DNA of 64,000 nucleotides, from assembly GCA_002747105.1 (NCBI GenBank), contig PDSY01000015.1:1-64000 (forward strand), given 5' to 3'. The notes beneath the pieces were generated by a model, which worked only from the letters and a program-made list of their open reading frames with translations, did not search any database and was not told where the DNA came from. Positions within the stretch are counted from its first letter, which is position 1. Each line of letters opens with the position of its first letter. This document shows positions 25,720-33,357 of this stretch, piece after piece. The position numbers and the translations under genes were made by a program. Origin of the DNA: Flavobacteriales bacterium (lineage in GTDB: Bacteria; Bacteroidota; Bacteroidia; Flavobacteriales; Weeksellaceae).

Positions 25720-25749
25720 TTCTTCCCGCAAATGCGACCAGAGAAAAAA
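25720..25749 (+). repeat. attR: 30-bp core
   Basis: This is a perfect copy of 20045-20074. To its right the frame continues into the displaced native lysS tail. Confidence 0.92.
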
Positions 25750-25947
25750 GCACCAAGCATTGAGTTAAATGATAATGAAAAAGCGATTTTAGATTTATTA
25801 ACCGAAGAGCATCAGCCTTTAATGGACATAAAGGAAAAGGCAGGTCTTTCCAATAAAAAATGGGATAAATCAACGAAGAATTTATCTAAAAATAATCTAA
25901 TTAAAGTAGAGAAAATCGACGATGTAGTCGTTGTCAAGAAACTTTAA
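25750..25947 (+). pseudogene. Displaced native 3' end of lysS
   Basis: The frame through attR reads MRPEKK then 65 codons homologous to the current LysS tail (both contain GLSNKKWDKS and KNNL), ending KKL-stop. It lacks the synthetase core and a promoter, so it is a fragment left on the chromosome side of the insertion. It would rejoin lysS on precise excision. The stop is followed by a hairpin at 25993-26034 that was probably the original lysS terminator. Confidence 0.92.
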
Positions 25948-25992
25948 TATTCACAAGACTTTCGAACGAAGAAAGGAAATGAATACTATTAC

Positions 25993-26034
25993 AGCCAACG
26001 GGATGATGTAAAAGTAGTTAAGTTGGCTTTTTTT
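25993..26034 (+). terminator. Original lysS terminator (probable)
   Basis: AGCCAAC (25993-25999) pairs with GTTGGCT (26022-26028) and is followed by a T run. The loop is long, at 22 bases. Confidence 0.55.
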
Positions 26035-26072
26035 AGCATAAAAAATAGAAAAGAAATACGGAGCTTCAATTA

Positions 26073-26103
26073 AAAAATCCACCTTTTTTTGAGGTGGATT
26101 TTG
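26073..26103. terminator. Terminator of lpdA copy 2
   Basis: AAAATCCACCT pairs with AGGTGGATTTT around a T-rich loop and lies just beyond the 3' end of the minus-strand gene. Confidence 0.75.
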
Positions 26104-26123
26104 ATTAACAATATTTATTTCTA

Positions 26124-27515
26124 TTAAATATGAATTACTTCATCATACGCTGCTGCTACGGCTTCCATAATGGCTTCTGAAACCGTTGGGTGTGGGTGAA
26201 TAGATTTAATGATTTCGTGTCCTGTAGTTTCTAATTTTCTTGCTACTACAGCCTCTGCTACCATATCGGTAACGCCTTCTCCTACCATATGGCAACCTAA
26301 CCATTCACCATATTTAGCATCGAAAATCACTTTGATAAATCCGTCTGTATTTCCATTCGCTGTAGCTTTACCACTTGCTGATAATGGGAATTTACCTACT
26401 TTAATATCATAACCTTTTTCTTTCGCTTGTTTCTCTGTAAGCCCCACAGAAGCAACCTCTGGGTGGCAGTAAGTACAACCTGGGATGTTTCCATAATCAA
26501 TGGTTTCAACATGCATACCTTTGATTTTCTCTACACAAGTGATTCCCTCGGCAGATGCCACATGAGCCAATGCCTGAGTAGGAATAACATCTCCAATAGC
26601 GTAATAACCTGGTACAGAAGTTTCATACCAATCATTCACTAAAATTCTTCCTTTATCGGTCTGAATACCTACTTCTTCTAAACCAATATTTTCAATATTT
26701 GGGGTAATACCCACCGCTGAAAGTACGATTTCTGCCTCTAAAGTTTTCTCTCCTTTGGCAGTTTTCACTGTTGCTTTTACGCCATCTCCTGAAGTATCTA
26801 CAGATTCTACAGAGGCATTAGTCATAATTTTAATTCCTGATTTTTTCAGCGATTTTTCTAAATGTTTAGATACTTCCTCGTCCTCCACAGGAACGATATT
26901 TGGCATATATTCTACAATCGTTACTTGTGTTCCCATCGTGTTATAGAAGTCCGCAAACTCTACCCCAATGGCTCCTGAACCAACGACAATCATTGATTTT
27001 GGTAATTTAGGTAAAGTTAATGCTTGACGATAACCGATTACCTTTTCTCCATCTTGAGGTAAATTGGGCAATTCTCTTGAACGAGCTCCTGTTGCAATAA
27101 TGATATGATTAGCAGAGTATTCCGCTACTTTTCCGTCTTTATCGGTTACCGCAATTTTCTTTCCTTTTTGAACCTTTGCTGTTCCCATGATGACATCAAT
27201 TTTATTTTTCTTCATTAAAAACTGAATACCACCACTCATTTTGGAAGCAACACCTCTACTTCTTGCAATGACATTAGAGAAATCAAAACTTGGATTGTCT
27301 ACTTTATTAAGACCGTAATCTTCTGCATGTTGCAAATATTTGAATACATGAGCAGATTTTAGTAGTGCTTTTGTTGGGATACATCCCCAATTTAAACAAA
27401 TACCGCCTAAGTTTTCTTTTTCTACAACAGCCGTTTTAAAACCTAACTGAGCTGCTCTAATCGCTGTAACATAACCACCAGGACCACTTCCTATAACAAT
27501 AATATCGTAATTCAT
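26124..27515 (-). CDS. lpdA: Dihydrolipoyl dehydrogenase (E3), copy 2
   Basis: The protein is 463 aa. It has FAD fold IGSGPGGYVTAI, redox disulfide GGICLNWGCIPTKA, NAD site VVGSGAIGVEFAD and C-terminal HPHPTVSEAIMEA with the catalytic histidine. It belongs to a different E3 subfamily from copy 1: the disulfide box has NWG rather than NVG, and it lacks the extra insert. One copy probably serves pyruvate dehydrogenase and the other 2-oxoglutarate, branched-chain dehydrogenase or glycine cleavage. No E1/E2 genes are nearby to decide. It is transcribed alone. Confidence 0.95.
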   Translation of the reverse strand: MNYDIIVIGSGPGGYVTAIRAAQLGFKTAVVEKENLGGICLNWGCIPTKALLKSAHVFKYLQHAEDYGLNKVDNPSFDFSNVIARSRGVASKMSGGIQFLMKKNKIDVIMGTAKVQKGKKIAVTDKDGKVAEYSANHIIIATGARSRELPNLPQDGEKVIGYRQALTLPKLPKSMIVVGSGAIGVEFADFYNTMGTQVTIVEYMPNIVPVEDEEVSKHLEKSLKKSGIKIMTNASVESVDTSGDGVKATVKTAKGEKTLEAEIVLSAVGITPNIENIGLEEVGIQTDKGRILVNDWYETSVPGYYAIGDVIPTQALAHVASAEGITCVEKIKGMHVETIDYGNIPGCTYCHPEVASVGLTEKQAKEKGYDIKVGKFPLSASGKATANGNTDGFIKVIFDAKYGEWLGCHMVGEGVTDMVAEAVVARKLETTGHEIIKSIHPHPTVSEAIMEAVAAAYDEVIHI

Positions 27516-27699
27516 TGACTTAAATTTTGATGCGAATTTACATAAAAAAAATGAAAAAGAGGTGGTCTAAAAAGTAATTTTTGCCCCAAATGCCTAAAGT
27601 TTCAGGTCTATTCATCTAAGAGGTGCTTGAAACTATCCACTTGTGGTATTGGCAAATTGTATTAATCGATTACTGAAAAAATCAATTCAATTATTTCTT
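27516..27699. other. Intergenic region with short inverted repeat
   Basis: No gene is seen here. AGTTTCA (27598-27604) and TTGAAACT (27627-27634) form a weak hairpin. The phrase GGTGGTCTAAAAAGT at about 27561 resembles some insertion-sequence ends, but nothing matches on the other side. Confidence 0.3.
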
Positions 27700-27728
27700 T
27701 TGTCCTTTTCATGAAATGATTATATTTG
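27698..27728 (+). promoter_or_regulatory. Promoter of M49 peptidase gene
   Basis: TTTTG ends at 27702. An 18-base spacer is followed by TATATTTG at 27721-27728. This fits the Bacteroidota consensus and places the transcript start near 27735, which favours the ATG at 27751 over 27739. Confidence 0.7.
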
Positions 27729-27750
27729 TAAGAATTAAATGATCAAAAAA

Positions 27751-29790
27751 ATGAATATAAAGAGAATAATACTGGCAAGTCTTACGGCGACTTTGCTCGT
27801 TTCTTGTAGTGGAGGTGCCAAGAAATCTGATGCCAATACAAGTACAAATCAGACAAAAACTGAAAATGGCGATTTTAATTATGTCGTGGATACATTTGCA
27901 GACATTAAAGTATTGCGTTATCAAATCCCTGAGTTTGATAAATTAACACTGAAAGAGAAAAAATTGGTCTATTATTTAACCCAAGCAGGTTTGGCTGGGC
28001 GAGATATAATGTGGGATCAAAATTATCGACATAATTTACAAATTCGTAAAGCTTTAGAAAAAGTAAACGACGAGTTTAAAGGCGATAGAGAAACCGAAGA
28101 TTTTAAAAAGTTTAAAACTTATTTAAAGAGAGTTTGGTTTTCCAATGGTATTCATCATCATTATTCGAATGACAAAATTAAACCTGAATTTTCCAAAGAT
28201 TATTTGGCAGGCTTATTAAAAGCAGTCAATGCCGAATTACCAACCGAAGTTTTCGAGGTGATTTTCAATGATAAAGACGCTAAAAAAGTGAACAAAAAAG
28301 CAGGTGTTGATCATGTATTAGCCTCAGCAGTGAACTTTTATGGAGCTGATATCACGACCAAGGAGGTGGAAGATTTTTATGCTAAGGTAGATAAAGGTTC
28401 GGAAGATCAGCCAATTGAGGTAGGTTTAAATGCTACTTTGGTGCGTGAGAATGGAAAATTAGTCGAAAAAGTTTGGAAATCAGGTGGCTTGTATGGTCAG
28501 GCGATTGATAAAATTATCTTTTGGTTAGAAAAAGCCAAAACGGTTGCCGAAAACGATGAGCAAGCCAAAGCATTAGGCTTATTAATTGAATATTATCAAA
28601 CAGGAGATTTACATAAGTGGGACGAATATTCGATTGCATGGGCAAAATCTACCAAAGGAAATATCGACTGGATTAACGGATTTATCGAAGTATATAACGA
28701 CCCGAAAGGCTACAGAGGTTCTTATGAATCGATTGTGCAAATCAAGGATTTTGATATGTCTAAAAAGATGAAAATTGTTGCGGATAATGCACAATGGTTC
28801 GAGGATAATTCATCAATAGATGATAGTCATAAGAAGAAAAATGTAGTGGGTGTTTCGTATAAAACCGTGAATGTAGCAGGTGAGGCAGGAGATGCGTCGC
28901 CAAGTACACCAATTGGCGTTAATTTACCGAATAACAACTGGATTCGTGAACAACATGGTTCGAAATCGGTTTCGTTAGGGAACTTAATTAATGCTTATGC
29001 CAAGGCAGGTGGAACCCAAAAGTTAAAAGAATTTGCCCACGATGAGGAGGAAATTGCATTAGAGGAAAAATATGGAGAATTAGCGGACAAATTACATACG
29101 GCATTGCACGAAGTGGTTGGACACGCATCGGGGAAAATTAATAAAGGAATTGGTCAGCCAAAGGAAACTTTGAAAACTTATGCCTCTACCTTGGAGGAAG
29201 GTCGTGCAGATTTAGTTGGTTTGTACTATTTATACAGTCCTAAATTACAAGAATTGGGCTTAACCGATGATTGGAAGAAGACAGGAAAAGCGGCGTATGA
29301 TGGTTATATCCGAAACGGATTATTAACGCAGTTGGTTCGTATTAATTTGGGTGATGATATTGAGGAAGCTCATATGGTCAATCGTCAGTGGGTTTCTGCT
29401 TGGGCTTATGAGCAAGGAAAGAAAGATAATGTTATCGAAAAAGTGGTGAAAGACGGAAAAACGTATTACAATATTAATGATTACGAAAAATTGCATGAGA
29501 TTTTTGGTCGTTTATTGAAAAAGGTACAACGCATTAAATCTGAAGGTGACTATGAAGCAGGAAAAGCATTGGTGGAAAACTACGGTGTGAAAGTGGATCA
29601 AAAGATTCACAAAGAAGTTTTAGAGAGAAACAGCAAGTTTAAATCTGCTCCGTATAATGGATTTGTGAACCCAATATTGGAGGCGGTTACCGATAAGGAC
29701 GGAAATATTACTGATGTTGTTGTAAAACAACCAAAATCCTTTGAAGAGCAAATGAAAGCTTACGCTAAAAAGTACAGTTTTTTAAATTAA
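27751..29790 (+). CDS. M49 dipeptidyl-peptidase III-like lipoprotein
   Basis: The protein is 679 aa from the ATG at 27751. An ATG at 27739 adds MIKK and lies too close to the promoter. The lipobox is LLVSC (Cys near 20), so the enzyme is a lipoprotein, probably periplasm- or surface-facing. The M49 zinc motif appears as HEVVGHASG (HEXXGH) and the second motif as LEEGRADLVG (EExRAD), as in DPP III. DPP III removes dipeptides from oligopeptide N-termini. Flavobacterial homologues are sometimes labelled dihydrofolate reductase in databases. I see no such domain. It is monocistronic and ends at a strong terminator. Confidence 0.9.
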   Translation: MNIKRIILASLTATLLVSCSGGAKKSDANTSTNQTKTENGDFNYVVDTFADIKVLRYQIPEFDKLTLKEKKLVYYLTQAGLAGRDIMWDQNYRHNLQIRKALEKVNDEFKGDRETEDFKKFKTYLKRVWFSNGIHHHYSNDKIKPEFSKDYLAGLLKAVNAELPTEVFEVIFNDKDAKKVNKKAGVDHVLASAVNFYGADITTKEVEDFYAKVDKGSEDQPIEVGLNATLVRENGKLVEKVWKSGGLYGQAIDKIIFWLEKAKTVAENDEQAKALGLLIEYYQTGDLHKWDEYSIAWAKSTKGNIDWINGFIEVYNDPKGYRGSYESIVQIKDFDMSKKMKIVADNAQWFEDNSSIDDSHKKKNVVGVSYKTVNVAGEAGDASPSTPIGVNLPNNNWIREQHGSKSVSLGNLINAYAKAGGTQKLKEFAHDEEEIALEEKYGELADKLHTALHEVVGHASGKINKGIGQPKETLKTYASTLEEGRADLVGLYYLYSPKLQELGLTDDWKKTGKAAYDGYIRNGLLTQLVRINLGDDIEEAHMVNRQWVSAWAYEQGKKDNVIEKVVKDGKTYYNINDYEKLHEIFGRLLKKVQRIKSEGDYEAGKALVENYGVKVDQKIHKEVLERNSKFKSAPYNGFVNPILEAVTDKDGNITDVVVKQPKSFEEQMKAYAKKYSFLN

Positions 29791-29810
29791 TAAGGATATT
29801 TCTCAATAAT

Positions 29811-29842
29811 AAATCGCCTAAATTCAGTTTTAGGCGATTTTG
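29811..29842 (+). terminator. Terminator of M49 peptidase gene
   Basis: The stem AAATCGCCTAAA / TTTAGGCGATTT has a short loop and T tail. It also marks the left edge of the cassette array. Confidence 0.85.
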
Positions 29843-29850
29843 TTATTTTA

Positions 29851-29896
29851 TGCTTTGGGTTAGGTGACAGAACCTCTATTGTTTATATAATTTTGT
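29851..29896 (-). repeat. Truncated attC-like repeat at array edge
   Basis: GGGTTAGGTGACAGAACC, then CTATTGTTTAT, match the right halves of the full repeats at 30970, 32525 and 33192. The left half is missing, so the array ends here in a broken site. Confidence 0.6.
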
Positions 29897-29908
29897 TGTA
29901 AGCAGTTT

Positions 29909-30442
29909 TTATTCTCTCCATCTTCTTTTTTCAATAGTTCTAACATTTTTTACATCTTTAAGATTGATAAGAAATTCTGACAAGTGTTTTAATTCTGTAT
30001 CTTCTAAATTTCCTTCATAGGCTGATATATAAATCGCATTTCCAAAATTTTGTTGTGTCTTTTCAGGTGAATCATCAACAATTAAAATTCTTTCAAGTTG
30101 AAACCCTTTTCTTTTTAATTTTTTAAGTCTTTTTAGATTAACATATTGATCTAACTCGTAATCTCTTTTAACGGTACAACGACTTTTTCCAAAAATAAAT
30201 TCAAATTCTACTTCTATAGGTTTTATTCTTTCTACGATATCATTCACATATTTATCGTCAGCAGAAGACCAAATGGCAAGTTTAAAGTACTTGCTCATTT
30301 CAATCAAAAAGTCTTTCAATAAAGGACGCTTATACACATAATAGTTAGCATATTTAAAATCCTCTTCAATGTTAAGTTTGTTTTCAGTTGCGTGAATTAG
30401 GGTTTCATCTAAATCTAAAATAAGTAATATATTTTCTTCCAT
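29909..30442 (-). CDS. HAD-superfamily phosphatase, FCP1/NIF type
   Basis: The protein is 177 aa. HAD motif I is LDLDETLIHA (DxDxT), motif II is in LAIWSSADDKYV, and motif III/IV is RILIVDDSPEK. The arrangement fits the NLI-interacting/FCP1 small phosphatase group, which dephosphorylates phosphoserine/threonine in eukaryotes. In bacteria the substrate is unknown. It is the last gene of the cassette array. Its 5' leader and start (ATGGAAGA) are a near-copy of those of the next gene upstream (repeat 30435/30925). Confidence 0.85.
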   Translation of the reverse strand: MEENILLILDLDETLIHATENKLNIEEDFKYANYYVYKRPLLKDFLIEMSKYFKLAIWSSADDKYVNDIVERIKPIEVEFEFIFGKSRCTVKRDYELDQYVNLKRLKKLKRKGFQLERILIVDDSPEKTQQNFGNAIYISAYEGNLEDTELKHLSEFLINLKDVKNVRTIEKRRWRE

Positions 30443-30475
30443 TTAAAATGATTTCTGATTCAGTGTTTTCTGTTA
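30435..30475 (-). repeat. 41-bp leader repeat, copy 1
   Basis: This is identical to 30925-30965 at 40 of 41 positions. It covers the leader and the first bases of the HAD gene. Confidence 0.9.
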
Positions 30476-30503
30476 TTGTTTATTTTGTGTTGATGATTTT
30501 TTT

Positions 30504-30932
30504 TTAATTTTCAACGCCGTATTTTTTCCAAAAGTTAAGGTCGTATTCATTAAGTGATAATACAACTTGTAAATCATCATTTATTTCTGATTCAGAGTCC
30601 AAATACTGATGTCCACCAGTTGTATTTTTATATAATTCAGATGCTTTTTCCCTAAACTCAGACCACTTGTTTTTTGTCAAACTCCAATGATAATTTCCAT
30701 CTACTAATTTCAATCCGCTGTTGATGTGAGTTGAATACATTTTAATTTTGATATTGAAATTTGGGTCAATGAATTTAGCATTGTTTAGTTCAAATTCCGT
30801 TGAGTTTTTAGATAATTGGTTAAATATTTTTTCTAATTCTAAAAGTCCATAAACATCAGCCGAAATCAATATACTATCTTCTCCCTGAAAATCATCAAGG
30901 AATGCAATTCTAATATATTTTTCGTCTTCCAT
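30504..30932 (-). CDS. Hypothetical protein of cassette array (142 aa)
   Basis: The protein is acidic, with alternating beta and alpha segments: DVYGLLELEKIFNQL (about 28-42), YHWSLTKNKWSEFREKA, then GGHQYLDSESEINDDLQVVL. The last part, with a His and acidic residues before a beta strand, recalls small immunity-type proteins (Imm32-like), but the match is too weak to call. It shares a leader with the HAD gene. No signal peptide or membrane helix is present. Confidence 0.65.
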   Translation of the reverse strand: MEDEKYIRIAFLDDFQGEDSILISADVYGLLELEKIFNQLSKNSTEFELNNAKFIDPNFNIKIKMYSTHINSGLKLVDGNYHWSLTKNKWSEFREKASELYKNTTGGHQYLDSESEINDDLQVVLSLNEYDLNFWKKYGVEN

Positions 30933-30965
30933 TTCAAATGATTTCTGATTCAGTGTTTTCTGTTA
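30925..30965 (-). repeat. 41-bp leader repeat, copy 2
   Basis: Near-perfect copy of 30435-30475, covering the leader and start of the 142-aa gene. It suggests recombination between cassettes, or a shared expression signal. Confidence 0.9.
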
Positions 30966-30969
30966 ATTA

Positions 30970-31158
30970 GTTAACGAGCGGTTTAGTGTATGAGCAGTAG
31001 CGGATTAAAAAACGAAAACTTTAATTTCAGCACTACACTTAGCCCAACCTTATTTTAATTTTTCAAATTTACGCAAAAAATTAGAAATAAGGTTGAGCAG
31101 TTAAAAATGTCTGAACTGTGGGGTAAGTGAATTATTTGCTATTGTTTATGCACTTGTT
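30970..31158 (-). repeat. attC-like foldback repeat 1
   Basis: The outer arms GTGTATGAGCAGTAGCGG and TGCTATTGTTTATGCAC pair imperfectly with G-T pairs. The inner arms CAACCTTATTT and AAATAAGGTTG pair strongly. The whole site can fold into one long hairpin of about 150 bases, as a VCR-type attC does. The neighbouring lipoprotein gene (31139-31828) ends inside the arm: its stop is CAATAG. Confidence 0.7.
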
Positions 31159-31828
31159 TGGTGTGTTTGTTATTTATTTTACTATAAATCATTCCATTCC
31201 AAAAAAGTTCTTTATCAGGTTCTATAACATTTTTAAATTTAAAATGAAATTTAGCCTTTACAATTCCTTTTTCAAATAAGTTTTTGTCTATTTTAATGTT
31301 TCCACTTTTTAAAGGAAATTTATTTTTCCCTAAATTTCTTATGCTATTAAGCTCTACAAAAGCAGAGCATAAGTTGTTTTTCAATTCTAAAACCAAATTA
31401 CTATGAGTTGAAGCGTTATTTGTTGATTTTCCTCTAATAATTCCATTTTCAAGTTTCTCAAATTCTATAAAATTAGTACCTGAATATTCATACATTCTAT
31501 TGTTGGAATACAAAGAGTGAAAAACATGTGTTGTATCAATCATTTTATAAAATGACTGTAATGAATCTTTATTTATTTTTCCAAATTCATCTTTCATTCC
31601 ATCAATTTCAATGGGACAATTGCCATCGCAACTTAATTGTCCGAATTGATTTTTATAAATTCCCTCTTGATAACTCCATTTTTCTTTAAAGGAGAAATCC
31701 CCTTTAAGATTTTTAGTCCACTCAATTTTTATACTTTTATGACGCTCCTTTTTATAGTTAATCATCTTACACGAAATCATCATACAAGAAATTATCATCG
31801 TTAATAGTAATATGTGTTTATTTTTCAT
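31139..31828 (-). CDS. Lipoprotein of cassette array
   Basis: The protein is 229 aa. It has a signal peptide with lipobox around MMISC (Cys20). The mature part is beta-rich with one pair of cysteines (LSCDGNCPIEIDG, about residue 70). I do not recognise the family. The C-terminal HKQ-stop is encoded by the arm of attC-like repeat 1, so gene and repeat move as one unit. The next repeat lies upstream. Confidence 0.7.
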   Translation of the reverse strand: MKNKHILLLTMIISCMMISCKMINYKKERHKSIKIEWTKNLKGDFSFKEKWSYQEGIYKNQFGQLSCDGNCPIEIDGMKDEFGKINKDSLQSFYKMIDTTHVFHSLYSNNRMYEYSGTNFIEFEKLENGIIRGKSTNNASTHSNLVLELKNNLCSAFVELNSIRNLGKNKFPLKSGNIKIDKNLFEKGIVKAKFHFKFKNVIEPDKELFWNGMIYSKINNKHTKQVHKQ

Positions 31829-31893
31829 TTTTTAAGTCTGTTGCTCTAATGATATACAAAAATTGATGGATGACCAAGTTAGCGAAAATTTTC

Positions 31894-31979
31894 GTGTTAA
31901 GCACTAGCCTAAACCATTACGATTGGATTCGGACGAAGTGGAGTCTGCAGTAATTGATTTTATACAATATTGTGCAACG
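31894..31979 (-). repeat. attC-like foldback repeat, divergent type
   Basis: An 86-bp segment between two array genes, with internal hairpin TTCGGACGAA and ends GTGTTAAGCAC and TTGTGCAACG. It occupies the same place as the long repeats but has different sequence. The terminal GTGCAAC is complementary to GTTGCAC at the other end of the same cassette (32525). Confidence 0.5.
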
Positions 31980-31982
31980 TTT

Positions 31983-32522
31983 TTATTTAAATAGTTTGTT
32001 TTTTAAAATCCGATAATTCAGATTCTTTTCTTTATTCCGCAATCTTTGGTTTTGTCTATCAAAAGTCAAATTCTCCGAATAATTTCTTTCAGATATTTTA
32101 AAAGTCAAAGTGCTGTCATTCAGTGTTTTGGTTTGAGCTTTTTCCAGATCTCCAAATCCAACAACAGAATTATAAAATTCCGCTGATAATTTTCCATTTT
32201 TTTGTCGAACAGTCAGCGATTGGGTTGTCGCAAAATTGTCGTCAATTATGTCAAGTACAATTTCTCCTTTAATTCCGTTTCTGATTGTATTAGTAATTCC
32301 GAATGTCAAATCAAATATTGGAATGAGCAATAATATCATCGGAAACAATTTTTGTGTTAAATTCCGTTTTTTTACGAGTAAACTTATAAGTCCGATTAAA
32401 CACAAAAGAATTGAAATCAGCCAAATTCCACTCGTAATCATATTCGGATAGAATTCCATTAAAAGAACGCTCAAAATATAAATTATTGGCAGAATGATGT
32501 ATTTCAGAATTTTGTTTCTCAT
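31983..32522 (-). CDS. Small membrane protein of cassette array
   Basis: The protein is 179 aa from the ATG at 32522 (MRNKILKYIIL). A GTG three codons earlier lies in the cassette boundary. Three membrane helices are predicted in the first 85 residues (about 6-24, 31-50, 62-82), then a 95-residue soluble beta-rich domain (LTVRQKNGKLSAEFYNSVVG). Family not recognised. It is flanked by complementary 7-8 base ends, like an excisable cassette. Confidence 0.65.
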   Translation of the reverse strand: MRNKILKYIILPIIYILSVLLMEFYPNMITSGIWLISILLCLIGLISLLVKKRNLTQKLFPMILLLIPIFDLTFGITNTIRNGIKGEIVLDIIDDNFATTQSLTVRQKNGKLSAEFYNSVVGFGDLEKAQTKTLNDSTLTFKISERNYSENLTFDRQNQRLRNKEKNLNYRILKNKLFK

Positions 32523-32524
32523 AT

Positions 32525-32715
32525 GTTGCACATCGGTCTAGTGTATGAGCAGTAGTGGATTAAAAAGCCTAAAACTTTAATTTCAACACTGTCTTAGCCC
32601 AACTTTGTTTTAGTTTTTCAAATTTACGAAAAAATTAGAAATAAAGTTGGGCGGTAAAAAAGCACCAAGCGTGGGGTAGGTGACTGAACCGCTATTATTT
32701 ATGTATTGTGGTGCA
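32525..32715 (-). repeat. attC-like foldback repeat 2
   Basis: Full-length homologue of repeat 1. Left arm GTGTATGAGCAGTAGTGG, right arm CCGCTATTATTTATGTA. Inner arms CCCAACTTTGTTTTAG and AAATAAAGTTGGG. Ends are GTTGCACAT and GTGGTGCA. Confidence 0.75.
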
Positions 32716-32767
32716 TTTTTTCTCCTTTCAAATTGTTTTTTTGTCCGTTCAAATTCGCAATCCATTT

Positions 32768-33157
32768 CTAAAATTCAAAATCCTTTATCGGTGAAGAAAT
32801 ATCTACTAAAACGCCATTCGGGTCTTTCAATAAAAGTCTTCTTTGTCCGTAAAATGTGTCGGTCGGTTCACCTATAATTTCAAATTTTTCTGATACCGCA
32901 ATTTTAAATACTTCGTCTACATTGTCTACTACGAATGTGACATAAAACCCTTGCGGATTGTTTTGGAATTCTTTCGGTACGATTTCATTTGTTCGGTCAA
33001 TGATTCCCAATTCCAGTTTTTTATCCTTCGAGATGAGATGAAGGAACCAATCACTATGATAGTCCACATTAAAATCAAAAAGTTTAGTATAAAAATCCCG
33101 ACTTTCCGTTAAATTGTCCGAACAGATATTCGTCATTATTCGGTTTATTTTCTTCAT
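32768..33157 (-). CDS. VOC-family (glyoxalase/bleomycin-resistance fold) protein
   Basis: The protein is 129 aa with two beta-alpha-beta-beta-beta units. It has the pattern ICSDNLTESRDFYTKLF at the start, WFLHLISKDKKLELGI, and the C-terminal LLLKDPNGVLVDI typical of the fold. Members bind or modify small molecules, or sequester drugs. The metal ligands are not clear here, and the substrate is unknown. It is a single-gene cassette in the array. Confidence 0.88.
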   Translation of the reverse strand: MKKINRIMTNICSDNLTESRDFYTKLFDFNVDYHSDWFLHLISKDKKLELGIIDRTNEIVPKEFQNNPQGFYVTFVVDNVDEVFKIAVSEKFEIIGEPTDTFYGQRRLLLKDPNGVLVDISSPIKDFEF

Positions 33158-33191
33158 TTCCTTTTAATTCAGATTATAGATATTTGGTCAA

Positions 33192-33357
33192 ATGTGCCAC
33201 ATCGGTCTAATGTACGTGCAGTAGCGAATTAAAAAAGTATAAAACTTTAACCTTTCAAATTTACGAAAAAATTAGAAATAAGGTTGAGTAGTTAAAAATG
33301 CCTGAACTGTGGGGTAGGTGAATGAACCGCTATTGCATAAATACTATGTTAGCTACA
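33192..33357 (-). repeat. attC-like foldback repeat 3
   Basis: Shorter copy of repeats 1 and 2; part of the left inner arm is deleted. Right arm ACCGCTATTGCATAAAT. Ends are ATGTGCCACATCGG and GTTAGCTACA; the latter is the exact complement of TGTAGCTAAC at 34158. Confidence 0.75.

Noticed and set aside
25732..25947. Independent small gene
   Set aside because: It is the in-frame continuation of the lysS core repeat and homologous to the LysS tail, with no promoter.
27541..27660. Insertion sequence remnant
   Set aside because: One phrase resembles an IS end, but there is no matching end, transposase fragment or target duplication.
27751..29790. Dihydrofolate reductase
   Set aside because: Database label seen for relatives, but the HEXXGH and EExRAD motifs show an M49 peptidase and no DHFR fold is visible.
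29851..33357. CRISPR array
   Set aside because: The repeats are long, few, imperfect and separated by genes; there are no regular spacers and no cas genes.
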